DNA of 64,000 nt from Pseudomonas sp. RIT-PI-r (GCF_001297015.1 NZ_LIGE01000004.1:1-64000); one strand, 5' to 3'. Positions 10,943-19,769 are shown, counted from the stretch's first letter. Program-made: numbers and translations. The notes: generated by a model from the letters alone, not told the origin.

Positions 10943-11015
10943 TATACAAATAATTTGACTTGTACACCCATGAATCTATGCTGAGCAAAGTTGTACAGAG
11001 ATTTACCTCTGTACA
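10943..11015 (+). promoter_or_regulatory. Double LitR/PplR operator and promoter of the photolyase operon
   Basis: Two exact matches to T(G/A)TACA-N12-TGTA(C/T)A: TATACA 10943-10948 with TGTACA 10961-10966, and TGTACA 10992-10997 with TGTACA 11010-11015, each with a 12-base spacer. Between them lie a minus-35-like TTGACT (10955-10960), a 16-base spacer and TATGCT (10977-10982). The first repeat covers the minus-35 and the second covers the start site, a layout that suits repression in the dark. First gene starts at 11036. Confidence 0.8.
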
Positions 11016-11035
11016 GGTATGGATTCGAGGTGTTC

Positions 11036-11998
11036 ATGTCTGATCCTTGCGTAGCCAAACCTAAAATCGCCATCAGCGCCTGCTTGCTGGGCGCGGAGGT
11101 GCGCTACAACGGTGGACACAAGGAATCACGCCTGTGCAGCCGCACCCTCACCGAGCATTTCGAATTTGTTCCGGTGTGTCCGGAGGTCGCAATCGGCTTG
11201 GGCATTCCTCGCGAACCGATCCGCCTCGTCGGTGATCCAGAACATCCTGAAGCCATCGGCACGGTAAACCCGGCGATCAACGTCACCCGGCCATTGGCCG
11301 AATATGGCGAGAAAATGGCCGCTGAACTCGATGACATCTGCGGCTACATCTTCATGCAGCAATCGCCGTCCTGCGGCCTGGAACGGGTCAAGGTCTACCA
11401 CGCCAACGGCGCCCCGGTGAACGGCGGCGGGCGCGGGATCTACGCCCAGGCGTTTTGCGCCCGACACCCGGATCTGCCCGTGGAAGAAGCCGGGCGCCTC
11501 AACGATCCAGTGCTGCGCGAGAACTTCATCACCCGCGTGTTCGCCTACAGCGAATGGCAACAAGTCATCGCTCGAGGCTTGAGCCGCCGCACGCTCACCG
11601 AATTCCATTCGCGCTACAAATACTTGCTGATGGCGCACAACCCGCTGCAATACAAGGCGCTGGGCAAACTGCTCGGCAACATGGCCGACACCGATCCCGT
11701 CGAACTGGGCCCGCGCTATTTCAGCGAACTGATGGCGGCGCTGAAAAAATGCGCCACCCGTGGCACGCACTGCAACGTGCTGCTGCACATCAGCGGTTAT
11801 CTGAAACAAGTGATCAGCGCCGAAGACAAACAGGAAATGGTTCACGTCATCAGCCAATACCGCCTCGGCATCGTGCCCTTGGTGGTGCCGTTGACGCTGC
11901 TCAAGCATCACTTTCGCCTCCATCCGGACCCGTACATCGCGCAACAGGTTTACCTGCAACCGCACCCGGAAAACCTCAGTCTGCGAAACGCCATCTAA
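11036..11998 (+). CDS. DUF523 and DUF1722 domain protein (YbgA-like)
   Basis: 320 residues. The N-terminal half is DUF523 (KIAISACLLGAEVRYNGGHK, CPEVAIGLGIPREPIRLV, QQSPSCGLERVKVY) with conserved cysteines that may bind metal. The C-terminal half is DUF1722 (SRYKYLLMAHNPLQYKALGKLL ... ISGYLKQVISAEDKQEMVHVI). No reaction is established; the E. coli relative ybgA lies next to phr, so an association with photorepair or light is a conserved pattern. Start at 11036 follows directly after the second LitR-type box; an upstream ATG-like start at 10991 would lie within the operator. Overlaps the regulator gene by one base (TAATG). Confidence 0.85.
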   Translation: MSDPCVAKPKIAISACLLGAEVRYNGGHKESRLCSRTLTEHFEFVPVCPEVAIGLGIPREPIRLVGDPEHPEAIGTVNPAINVTRPLAEYGEKMAAELDDICGYIFMQQSPSCGLERVKVYHANGAPVNGGGRGIYAQAFCARHPDLPVEEAGRLNDPVLRENFITRVFAYSEWQQVIARGLSRRTLTEFHSRYKYLLMAHNPLQYKALGKLLGNMADTDPVELGPRYFSELMAALKKCATRGTHCNVLLHISGYLKQVISAEDKQEMVHVISQYRLGIVPLVVPLTLLKHHFRLHPDPYIAQQVYLQPHPENLSLRNAI

Positions 11999-12939
11999 TG
12001 AACGACAAACTCGATACCAGCGCTCAGGAAGACCTTGGCGCTGATTTTAAGAAAGCCCTCGACGAGGGCTGGCTGCCGATTCGCGAAGTCGCCCGGCAAA
12101 CCGGCGTCAATGCGATCACCCTGCGTGCGTGGGAACGCCGTTATGGGCTGGTCGTGCCACAACGCACCCCCAAAGGTCACCGGCTGTATTCGGCCGAACA
12201 TGTGCAGCGAATTCTGACGATCCTTACCTGGCTCAACCGTGGCGTGGCAGTCAGCCAGGTCAAACCACTGCTCGACACGCCACAGGCGTTCAGCGAATCA
12301 GTGGAAAACGACTGGCAGCGCTTGCGCCAGACACTGCTGGCGGCCGTTACGCAACTCAGTGAACGCAGCCTCGACGACAGCGTCAATCAAGCCATGGCGC
12401 TCTACCCGCCACGCACGCTGTGCGAGCAATTGCTCATGCCGTTGCTGACGGAACTGGAGCAGCGCTGGCAGGGCCAATTCGGTGCACAGATGGAACGCGT
12501 GTTTTTTTATTCGTGGCTGCGCAGCAAATTTGGCGCACGCATCTACCATAACAACCGTCAGTTGCATGCTGCGCCCTTGCTGTTGATCAATCATTCCGAC
12601 CTGCCACTGGAACCTCATCTGTGGCTATGCGCGTGGCTGATCAGCAGCTCCGATTGCCCGGTGCACGTGTTTGACTGGCCGCTACCGGTGGGAGAACTGG
12701 CGCTGACAGCAGAACACCTGCAAGCGCGTGGCGTACTGCTGTATTCCAGCAAAGCCATGAACCTTGCGCAGTTGCCGAAACTATTGAACGGAGTGAGTTG
12801 CCCGAAATTACTGGTCGGACCAACGGTATGCATCCACCACGCCGAGTTGTCCGTAAAAACTTCCGAGATCGCTGATTTGTACCTGGCTGAAGACCCGCTT
12901 TCAGCGCACCAGGCACTCGTTCAGCGTGGGCTGATTTAA
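11998..12939 (+). CDS. pplR1: MerR family regulator, class II LitR/CarH-like (PplR1-type)
   Basis: 313 residues. A MerR helix-turn-helix occupies about residues 25-72 (WLPIREVARQTGVNAITLRAWERRYG, then TPKGHRLYS). The remainder matches the region that binds cobalamin in CarH and LitR (LLINHSDLPLEPHLWLCAWLIS, then HLQARGVLLYSS), but I see no D/E-x-H-x-x-G motif, the usual B12 ligand. That is the mark of class II LitR, which in P. putida controls light-inducible genes together with a LOV-domain partner. Encoded inside the operon carrying its predicted boxes, so likely autoregulated. Overlaps its neighbours by one base on each side. The symbol is by homology with P. putida. Confidence 0.8.
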   Translation: MNDKLDTSAQEDLGADFKKALDEGWLPIREVARQTGVNAITLRAWERRYGLVVPQRTPKGHRLYSAEHVQRILTILTWLNRGVAVSQVKPLLDTPQAFSESVENDWQRLRQTLLAAVTQLSERSLDDSVNQAMALYPPRTLCEQLLMPLLTELEQRWQGQFGAQMERVFFYSWLRSKFGARIYHNNRQLHAAPLLLINHSDLPLEPHLWLCAWLISSSDCPVHVFDWPLPVGELALTAEHLQARGVLLYSSKAMNLAQLPKLLNGVSCPKLLVGPTVCIHHAELSVKTSEIADLYLAEDPLSAHQALVQRGLI

Positions 12940-12959
12940 TGGACGCAGTGAGTTCCGAC

Positions 12960-14402
12960 ATGCAATTGATCTGGCTACGCAGCGACTTGCGCCAACATGA
13001 CAACACCGCCCTCGCGGCCGCCGCAGCGCGCGGTCCGACGGTCGCCGTGTACCTGTTGAGCCCGCAGCAATGGCTGGAACATGACGATGCTCCATGCAAG
13101 GTCGACTTCTGGTTGCGCAATCTCAATGAGCTGAGCAAAAGCCTCGACGAGCTGAACATCCCCTTGTTGATTCGCACCGCAGCGCATTGGGATCAGGCTC
13201 CGGCCGAACTGCTCAAGCTGTGCCAGCAACTGAAGATTGAAGCGCTGCACGTCAACGAAGAATACGGCGTCCATGAAAGCCGTCGCGATGCCGCAGTGGC
13301 TGAAACGTTGACAGCCAAGGGCATCGAGTTTCACAGTTATCTCGACCAGTTGCTGTTCAAACCCGGCACCGTGCTGACCAAGACCGAAACCTACTTCAAG
13401 GTCTTCAGCCAGTTCAGAAAAGTCTGTTATGAGCGCCTGCATCGCTCGATGCCGGCATTAGTCAAGGCACCCGGCAAGCAGGCAAAACTCAAAGTCGACA
13501 GCGACCCGGTTCCTGACGCGATCAAAGGCTTCGCCACCCCGAGTCCATCCCTCCAGGCTCTTTGGCCGGCCGGAGAAAAAGAAGCGCAGCGTCGCCTCGA
13601 TACCTTCGCCGACGCACAAATCGACTACTACCAAAGCGAACGCGACTTCCCGGCCAAGCCCGGCACCAGTCAACTCTCGGCCTATCTCGCCGCTGGTGTG
13701 ATTTCGCCGCGCCAATGCCTGCACGCCGCCCTGCAAAGCAATCAGGGTGAGTTCGAGAGCGGCAAAGTCGGTGCAGTCACCTGGATCAACGAGTTGCTTT
13801 GGCGCGAGTTCTACAAACACATCCTGGTCGGCTATCCGCGAGTCTCGCGGCACCGCGCCTTTCGCCCGGAAACCGAAGCCCTCGCCTGGCGTGATGCACC
13901 GGAAGATCTCGCCGCCTGGCAAGAAGCGCGCACTGGCCTGCCGATCATCGATGCGGCCATGCGCCAATTGCTGGAAACCGGCTGGATGCACAATCGCCTG
14001 CGCATGGTCGTGGCGATGTTCCTGACCAAAAACCTGTTGATCGACTGGCGCGAAGGCGAGCGCTTTTTCATGCGCCACTTGATCGATGGCGACCTCGCGG
14101 CGAACAACGGCGGCTGGCAATGGAGTTCGTCGACCGGCACCGATTCAGCACCGTACTTCCGTATCTTCAATCCGTTGAGCCAGTCGGAAAAATTCGACAG
14201 CGAAGGCCTGTTCATCAAGCACTGGCTGCCGCAACTCGCCGGTCTCAACAAAAAAGAAGTGCATAACCCGGCCAGCGCCGGTCTGTTCGGTGCCGCCGAC
14301 TACCCGCCGCCGATCGTCAATCTGAGCGCTTCACGGGAGCGGGCGCTGACAGCGTTCAAGAACCTGCCCTCGCGCCAAGCCATCGGAGATGATCATGAGT
14401 GA
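12960..14402 (+). CDS. phrB: Deoxyribodipyrimidine photolyase
   Basis: About 480 residues. Repairs cyclobutane pyrimidine dimers in DNA with blue light, using reduced FAD and an antenna cofactor. The N-terminal antenna domain starts MQLIWLRSDLRQHDNTAL, and the C-terminal FAD domain carries LIDGDLAANNGGWQWSSSTGTDSAPYFRIFNP, the class I photolyase signature. The start could be 12939, where ATG overlaps the regulator stop (TAATG), adding seven residues; 12960 matches the family N-terminus better. The stop overlaps the next start region. Third gene of the predicted light-controlled operon. Confidence 0.95.
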   Translation: MQLIWLRSDLRQHDNTALAAAAARGPTVAVYLLSPQQWLEHDDAPCKVDFWLRNLNELSKSLDELNIPLLIRTAAHWDQAPAELLKLCQQLKIEALHVNEEYGVHESRRDAAVAETLTAKGIEFHSYLDQLLFKPGTVLTKTETYFKVFSQFRKVCYERLHRSMPALVKAPGKQAKLKVDSDPVPDAIKGFATPSPSLQALWPAGEKEAQRRLDTFADAQIDYYQSERDFPAKPGTSQLSAYLAAGVISPRQCLHAALQSNQGEFESGKVGAVTWINELLWREFYKHILVGYPRVSRHRAFRPETEALAWRDAPEDLAAWQEARTGLPIIDAAMRQLLETGWMHNRLRMVVAMFLTKNLLIDWREGERFFMRHLIDGDLAANNGGWQWSSSTGTDSAPYFRIFNPLSQSEKFDSEGLFIKHWLPQLAGLNKKEVHNPASAGLFGAADYPPPIVNLSASRERALTAFKNLPSRQAIGDDHE

Positions 14403-14817
14403 ATTCCTGCAGCGCTTCGCCCGGCAATTTTCAGCGTTGAACAAAGACAACCTGCAACGCCTGGGCGAGCTCTACAGCGATGACATTCATTTCACCGACC
14501 CGCTGCACGAAGTTCAGGGCCTGGCGCAATTGCGCGATTACTTTAGCGAGCTTTACGCCAACGTCAGCGAATTGCATTTCGACTTTCACGGTTTCGACCA
14601 GATCAGCGAGGGCGAAGGCTACTTGCGCTGGGTCATGCGTTATCGCCACCCGCGCCTGGCGGGTGGTCAGGTGATTCGCGTCAGCGGCTGCTCGCACCTG
14701 CTGTGGCACGACAAGGTTTATCGCCATCGGGATTATTTCGATGCCGGGGCACTGCTTTATGAACATTTACCCGTATTGGGCCGGGTGATCGCCTGGCTGA
14801 AAAGGAGAATGGGATGA
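14395..14817 (+). CDS. NTF2-like (SnoaL-type) protein
   Basis: 140 residues, an alpha plus beta cone fold by pattern: FLQRFARQFSALNKDNLQRLGELYSDDIHFTDPLHEVQG, then a beta-rich middle with SGCSHLLWHDKVYRHRDYFDAG. This family includes isomerases, hydrolases and non-catalytic binding proteins; the substrate is unknown. Begins within the end of phrB (8-base overlap) and overlaps the SDR start by four bases, so it is tightly coupled to both. Confidence 0.78.
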   Translation: MSEFLQRFARQFSALNKDNLQRLGELYSDDIHFTDPLHEVQGLAQLRDYFSELYANVSELHFDFHGFDQISEGEGYLRWVMRYRHPRLAGGQVIRVSGCSHLLWHDKVYRHRDYFDAGALLYEHLPVLGRVIAWLKRRMG

Positions 14818-15596
14818 GTCGTACAACTCCACGGCGTTATTGGTTGACCGGGGCCAGCAGTGGCATCGGCGCGGCGCTGGCTGAAGAGATACTGAAAACC
14901 GGTGCGCACCTGGCAGTCAGTTCACGCCAGCTCGCACCGCTCAAAGTGTTATCGCAACGCTATCCGGGACAGGTATTGGTAGTCCCGGGGGATTTGACCA
15001 ACAGCCAGACCGTGCGCGAAATCGGCGAGCAGATTGCTGAGGACTGGGGTTCGCTGGACAGCGTCATCCTCAACGCCGGGACCTGTGAATACGTCGATGC
15101 CAAGCAGTTCGATGCCTCGATCATCGAACACGTGGTACGCACCAATCTGCTCGCCAGCAGTTACTGCATCGAGGCCGCCCTGCCGCTGCTGCGCAAAGGC
15201 AACGCACCGCATCTGGTCGGCGTGGCGAGTTCGGTGACCTATTTGCCGTTGCCTCGGGCTGAAGCCTACGGTGCATCGAAGGCCGGGCTGCGTTACTTGT
15301 TCGAATCGCTGCGCATTGATCTTGCGGACGAGGGCATTGAAGTCACTGTGGTCAGCCCGGGGTTTGTCGAGACGCCGCTGACCGCCAAAAACGATTTCCC
15401 GATGCCGCTCAGCTGGCCTGTGGATAAAGCCGCGCGGCACATCTTTGCCAAGCTCAAGGATCGACCTCTGGAGATCGCTTTTCCGGCACTGTTCATGGCG
15501 GCGCTATGGCCCTTGTCGAAACTGCCCGCGCGCGCGCAACTGGCCATCGGCAAGCGCATGGTGCGCAAGCCACCACCACAGACGGATCCGGCATGA
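14814..15596 (+). CDS. SDR family NAD(P)-dependent oxidoreductase
   Basis: 260-residue classical short-chain dehydrogenase: TGASSGIG at residues 12-19, NAG at 87-89, catalytic Ser140 and Tyr152-x-x-x-Lys156 (AYGASKAGLRY). The C-terminal region (IEVTVVSPGFVETPLT) is typical. The substrate is not known; the flanking flavin oxidoreductase, DUF1365 and Cfa-like genes suggest a lipid substrate. Overlaps neighbours on both sides by four bases. Confidence 0.88.
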   Translation: MSRTTPRRYWLTGASSGIGAALAEEILKTGAHLAVSSRQLAPLKVLSQRYPGQVLVVPGDLTNSQTVREIGEQIAEDWGSLDSVILNAGTCEYVDAKQFDASIIEHVVRTNLLASSYCIEAALPLLRKGNAPHLVGVASSVTYLPLPRAEAYGASKAGLRYLFESLRIDLADEGIEVTVVSPGFVETPLTAKNDFPMPLSWPVDKAARHIFAKLKDRPLEIAFPALFMAALWPLSKLPARAQLAIGKRMVRKPPPQTDPA

Positions 15597-16840
15597 AGAT
15601 CGCCATCGTCGGGAGCGGCATCGCCGGGCTGACCTGCGCCTACCTGCTCAATCGCCGACACGACGTCACGGTGTTCGAAGCCAGCGACTGGGTCGGTGGT
15701 CACACGCATACCGTGGAGGTCACGGTCGAAGGTCGCAAGTACGCCGTGGACACCGGTTTCATCGTGTTCAACGACTGGACCTATCCGAACTTCATTCGCC
15801 TGCTGGGCCAACTGGGCGTGCCGTTCAAACCGACCGAAATGAGTTTTTCGGTGACCGATCCGGACACTGGCCTGGAATACAACGGCAACAACCTCAACAG
15901 CCTCTTTGCCCAGCGCAGCAATCTGCTGTCGCCGGGGTTCTGGGGCATGCTGCGTGACATTCTGCGCTTCAATAAAGAAGCGCAACGCGACCTCCTGGAG
16001 CTGCGCATCGCGGCCGACACCACCCTCGACGAATACCTCAAGGCTGGCGGTTACGGCGAACGTTTCATCCTGCATTACATCGTGCCGATGGGCGCGGCGA
16101 TCTGGTCGATGCCGATGGCCGAAATGCTCAATTTTCCGCTGCAGTTTTTTGTCCGGTTTTTCAAGAACCACGGTTTGTTGTCTGTCAGTGACCGTCCGCA
16201 ATGGCAAGTCATCGAAGGCGGTTCAAGCGCTTATATCGCACCGCTGACGGCCGCGTTCAAGGACAGAATCCGACTCGCTTGCCCAGTAACCCGAGTTGAC
16301 CGCGATGTGCACGGTGTGATGATCCACAGCCCGGTGGGCATTGAGCATTTCGACCAGGTAGTGTTCGCCTGCCACAGCGATCAAGCGTTGAAACTGCTAG
16401 CGGTTCCGAGCGATGCCGAACGCGCGATCCTCGGCGCCCTGCCCTACGCCGACAATGAGGTGGTGCTGCACACCGACACGCGCTTGCTGCCGACACGCAA
16501 ACTGGCGTGGGCGAGCTGGAATTATCGCCTCGGCGGATCCGGCCATACCCAGGCTGCGGTCACTTACGACATGAACATTCTGCAAGGTATCCAGAGCGAC
16601 ACGACATTTTGCGTCAGCCTCAACCAGAGTGCTGGCATCAGCCCGTTCAAAGTGCTCGCCAAATACACCTACGCGCACCCGCAATACAGCCTCGCGGCGG
16701 TCGCGGCGCAAAATCGCTGGGCCGAACTCGATGGCGCGCAACACAGCCATTATTGCGGCGCCTATTGGGCCAACGGTTTTCATGAAGACGGCGTGGTCAG
16801 CGCTTTACGTGTGGCTGCCGCGTTCGGGGAAACCTTATGA
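15593..16840 (+). CDS. FAD-dependent oxidoreductase, amine-oxidase fold
   Basis: 415 residues, N-terminal FAD site IAIVGSGIAGLTCAYLL (G7, G9, G12) and the following GGHTHTVEV. This protein type is regularly encoded with DUF1365 and a Cfa-like methyltransferase in light or singlet-oxygen regulons. In Rhodobacter, enzymes of such clusters act on acyl chains to make furan fatty acids, so a desaturase or oxidase acting on methylated lipid chains is the best guess. Overlaps the SDR and DUF1365 genes by four bases each. Confidence 0.82.
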   Translation: MKIAIVGSGIAGLTCAYLLNRRHDVTVFEASDWVGGHTHTVEVTVEGRKYAVDTGFIVFNDWTYPNFIRLLGQLGVPFKPTEMSFSVTDPDTGLEYNGNNLNSLFAQRSNLLSPGFWGMLRDILRFNKEAQRDLLELRIAADTTLDEYLKAGGYGERFILHYIVPMGAAIWSMPMAEMLNFPLQFFVRFFKNHGLLSVSDRPQWQVIEGGSSAYIAPLTAAFKDRIRLACPVTRVDRDVHGVMIHSPVGIEHFDQVVFACHSDQALKLLAVPSDAERAILGALPYADNEVVLHTDTRLLPTRKLAWASWNYRLGGSGHTQAAVTYDMNILQGIQSDTTFCVSLNQSAGISPFKVLAKYTYAHPQYSLAAVAAQNRWAELDGAQHSHYCGAYWANGFHEDGVVSALRVAAAFGETL

Positions 16841-17652
16841 ACAGCGCCCTGTACAGCGGCTGGATCGGCCATCGGCGCTTCTCGCCGCGCCAGCATCAAT
16901 TCCGCTATCGGATCGGCCTGATCTACCTCGATCTAAGCGAGCAGGACGCGGTGCTGGCGCTGTCACCGCTGGCCGGGCGCAGCCGCTTTGCGCCGTTTTC
17001 GTTTCGGGAGAGCGACTACCTCAAGACCTATACCGGTCGTGGTGTGCGCCTGATCGATGCTGTGCGCCAACAAGTGGCTGCCGCCATCGGTCATGAGCCG
17101 CAAGGCGCGGTCTGCCTGCTGACTCAGGCGCGCAGTTGGGGCCTGTCGTTCAACCCGGTGAGTTTCTTTTACTGCCATGAGGCGGACGGGCAACTGGCGG
17201 CGATTGTCTGCGAGGTCACCAACACGCCGTGGCGCGAACGCTATCACTACGTGCTGCCGGCGCGCACGCCGGTCAATCTGCAGGATTTTCATCAGCACTT
17301 CGCCGTGGCCAAAGCCTTTCACGTTTCGCCGTTTTTGCCGCGCGATCTCGAATACCGCATGAGCTTCAGCCCCGCCGCGCAAACCCTCGGCGTGCACATG
17401 GCCGACTGGCAGGGCGAGCAAAAACTGTTCGACGCGACGCTCAATCTGCAACGCGAAACCCTTGATCGCCACAGCTTGCACCGTCACTTGCGGCGCTTTC
17501 CGTGGATGACCGCGAAAACCGCGTTGGCGATTTACTGGCAAGCGCTGCGACTGCTGCTCAAACGCGCTCCGATCTTTGCTCATCAGACTGCCGACGGCAG
17601 CTTTCAAACCGCCACTGTGCCTCCCAAGGAGCACCGCCATGAAATCCTCTAG
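16837..17652 (+). CDS. DUF1365 domain-containing protein
   Basis: 271 residues starting MNSALYSGWIGHRRFSPRQH. Family motifs include SFNPVSFFYCHEADGQLAAIVCEVTNTPWRERYHYVLP and KAFHVSPFLPRDLEYRMSFSP. No established activity. Always or nearly always next to a Cfa-like methyltransferase and a flavin oxidoreductase, which points to modification of membrane lipid acyl chains. Overlaps the cfa-like gene by 14 bases. Confidence 0.85.
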   Translation: MNSALYSGWIGHRRFSPRQHQFRYRIGLIYLDLSEQDAVLALSPLAGRSRFAPFSFRESDYLKTYTGRGVRLIDAVRQQVAAAIGHEPQGAVCLLTQARSWGLSFNPVSFFYCHEADGQLAAIVCEVTNTPWRERYHYVLPARTPVNLQDFHQHFAVAKAFHVSPFLPRDLEYRMSFSPAAQTLGVHMADWQGEQKLFDATLNLQRETLDRHSLHRHLRRFPWMTAKTALAIYWQALRLLLKRAPIFAHQTADGSFQTATVPPKEHRHEIL

Positions 17653-18904
17653 CCTGTCGGTCAGTCGGCTCAGCACTAACGGTTTGACCGGATCGCTGCT
17701 GCGCCGAGGCGTATTGCGCCAACTCGCTCAGCTCAAACACGGGCAATTGATGGTGTTCGAAGACGGCGAACAAATGCTCTTCGGTACGCCCGGCAGTGCG
17801 CTGCTGGGAGAAATCCACATCACCGATCCAGCAGCCTGGGGGATGGTTGCCAGCAGTGGCTCGATTGGCGCCGGCGAAGCGTTTATTCATGGCTACTGGA
17901 GTTCGCCGGATCTGACGGCGGTGGTGCGCGTGTTTGTCAGCAACCTGGAAGTACTCGATGCCATGGAGGGCGGCCTCGCCCGCCTCGGGAGGCCATTGGT
18001 GCAAGGCCTGCACTGGCTCAATCGCAATACGCGCAAGGGCTCACAGAAAAACATCGCCGCGCACTACGACCTCGGCAATGACCTGTTCGAGCAGTTTCTC
18101 GACCCGACCATGATGTATTCGGCAGCGCAGTTTCTGACGCCCGAAGACACGCTTGAGCAGGCGCAACTGAACAAACTCGAACGGATCTGCCAGAAGCTCG
18201 CGCTCAAGCCCAGTGACCATTTGCTTGAGATCGGCACCGGTTGGGGCAGCATGGCGCTTTACGCGGCGCAACATTACGGCTGCCGCGTCACCACCACCAC
18301 GCTGTCGAAAGAACAGTACGCCTTTACCGCACAGCGCATCGAACAACTTGGATTGCAGCAACAAGTGACGCTGCTGCTCAAGGACTATCGCGACCTCACC
18401 GGCGAGTACGACAAACTGGTGTCGATCGAGATGATCGAAGCGGTCGGTCATCGCTTTCTGCCGACCTACTTCAAACAGTGCGCGCACTTGCTCAAGAGCA
18501 ACGGCCTGATGCTGATTCAGGCGATCACCATTCGCGAGCAACGCTATGAGCAGGCCAAGCGCGGCGTCGACTTCATCCAGCGCTACATCTTCCCCGGCGG
18601 TGCCCTGCCCTGTGTGCAGAAAATGCTCGAAGTGGTCGGCCGCGACACCGACATGAACCTGCTGCACATGGAGGATTTCGGCCTGCACTACGCGCGCACC
18701 CTGCGCCTGTGGCACGAGAACTTCCGCCGCGCCCATGGCCGTTTGAGCGAATTGGGCTACGACGATTATTTCCTGCGACTGTGGGAGTTCTACCTGTGCT
18801 ACTGCGAAGGTGGTTTCCTGGAACGCACCATCGGCACCGCGCAATTGCTGCTGGCCAAACCGGCCGCGATAACTGCGCCGCTGCTCGGACGCTTCGATGC
18901 TTGA
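17639..18904 (+). CDS. ufaM: Cfa-family methyltransferase (ufaM-type, furan fatty acid or cyclopropane synthesis)
   Basis: 421-residue SAM-dependent methyltransferase: SAM motif I LEIGTGWGS at residues 196-204 and the Cfa family motif AHYDLGNDLFEQFLDPTMMYS at 141-161 (split here by context). It adds a methyl group to an unsaturated acyl chain of membrane phospholipid. In P. putida the light-induced homologue is called ufaM for furan-containing fatty acid synthesis; that name is transferred by position and relatedness, and ordinary cyclopropane synthesis remains possible. Start at 17639 (MKSSSLSVSRLSTNG) is preceded by AAGGAG. Confidence 0.85.
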   Translation: MKSSSLSVSRLSTNGLTGSLLRRGVLRQLAQLKHGQLMVFEDGEQMLFGTPGSALLGEIHITDPAAWGMVASSGSIGAGEAFIHGYWSSPDLTAVVRVFVSNLEVLDAMEGGLARLGRPLVQGLHWLNRNTRKGSQKNIAAHYDLGNDLFEQFLDPTMMYSAAQFLTPEDTLEQAQLNKLERICQKLALKPSDHLLEIGTGWGSMALYAAQHYGCRVTTTTLSKEQYAFTAQRIEQLGLQQQVTLLLKDYRDLTGEYDKLVSIEMIEAVGHRFLPTYFKQCAHLLKSNGLMLIQAITIREQRYEQAKRGVDFIQRYIFPGGALPCVQKMLEVVGRDTDMNLLHMEDFGLHYARTLRLWHENFRRAHGRLSELGYDDYFLRLWEFYLCYCEGGFLERTIGTAQLLLAKPAAITAPLLGRFDA

Positions 18905-19388
18905 GCGTGTGGCCAATGCCGTGCTGTTCCAGATCGGCTGGCTGACGTGCGTGCTCGGCGGCAACAGTTTGTGGTTGTTGATCGCGTTAGCGGTGCTGGT
19001 GATCCATCTGCGCTGGATCAGCAGTTGGGCGGCTGAAGGCCGTTTGATTTTGAGCGTGGTGATTGTCGGCACGGCGGTGGACAGTGTGTTGCGTGGTGTC
19101 GGGGTATTCGAGTTTCAGGATCAGTCGCCACTGATTCCGTTGTGGCTGATGCTGCTGTGGGCGCTGCTCGCGACGACGCTGCGCCATTGCCTGCAATGGA
19201 GTGCCCGGCCCTGGTGGCTGGCGAGTGTGCTTGGCGCAGTCGGCGGAGCACTGTCGTATTACGCTGGCGGACGCCTGGCCGGGGTGCAATTTCCCTACGG
19301 CGAACTACCCACGCTGATCGGTATCGGCCTGCTCTGGGCGCTGCTGTTTCCGCTGCTGCATGGGATGGCGCGACGACTGGCACATTGA
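18897..19388 (+). CDS. DUF2878 family membrane protein
   Basis: 163 residues with about five hydrophobic segments (NAVLFQIGWLTCVLGG, LWLLIALAVLVIHLRW, LILSVVIVGTAVDSVL, IPLWLMLLWALLATTL, GIGLLWALLFPLLHGM), so an inner-membrane protein. Family of unknown function that accompanies the lipid-modifying cluster. Overlaps the methyltransferase gene by 8 bases; last gene of the predicted light-controlled operon. Confidence 0.78.
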   Translation: MLERVANAVLFQIGWLTCVLGGNSLWLLIALAVLVIHLRWISSWAAEGRLILSVVIVGTAVDSVLRGVGVFEFQDQSPLIPLWLMLLWALLATTLRHCLQWSARPWWLASVLGAVGGALSYYAGGRLAGVQFPYGELPTLIGIGLLWALLFPLLHGMARRLAH

Positions 19389-19440
19389 GCGTCTGTCAGA
19401 CCTTTCACACGCACAGCAGCGACTGCCTTACACTGCCGCC

Positions 19441-19746
19441 ATGAAGACCATTCCCCACCAACAAATCACGGAACCGGCGGTCACTTGTTCGACCTGCGCG
19501 GCGTGCTGCTGCCAGCTCGAAGTGATGCTGATCACCGACACCGGCGTACCTGATCGCTTTATCGATACCGATGAGTGGGGCGGCGAAGTGATGCTGCGCC
19601 TGGACGACGGCTGGTGCGCGGCGCTGGATCGCGACACGATGATGTGCACGATCTATGAGAAACGCCCGTTGATCTGCCGCGAGTTTGAGATGGGTGCACC
19701 GGAGTGCATTGAAGAGCGCCAGGGCATCAGTACTGCCTACCGCTGA
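19441..19746 (+). CDS. YkgJ family cysteine cluster protein
   Basis: 101 residues with a dense cysteine pattern CSTCAACCC at about 15-23 and MMCTIYEKRPLICREFEMGAPEC further on, eight or nine cysteines that probably bind iron-sulphur or zinc. Start chosen at 19441 because the family begins here and the 52-base gap from the upstream gene is non-coding in character. It is unclear if it belongs to the upstream operon. Confidence 0.8.
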   Translation: MKTIPHQQITEPAVTCSTCAACCCQLEVMLITDTGVPDRFIDTDEWGGEVMLRLDDGWCAALDRDTMMCTIYEKRPLICREFEMGAPECIEERQGISTAYR

Positions 19747-19769
19747 TTTTTGAGCATCACAAAAACCAA

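Noticed and set aside
11455..11997. N-terminal extension of the MerR regulator back to 11455
   Set aside because: This part is the out-of-frame shadow of the DUF523/DUF1722 gene; the TAATG junction at 11996 gives the natural start.
16850..16855. TGTACA inside the DUF1365 gene start as a LitR site
   Set aside because: No second hexamer at a 12-base spacing; similar lone TGTACA at 41095 and 25356 also lack a partner.
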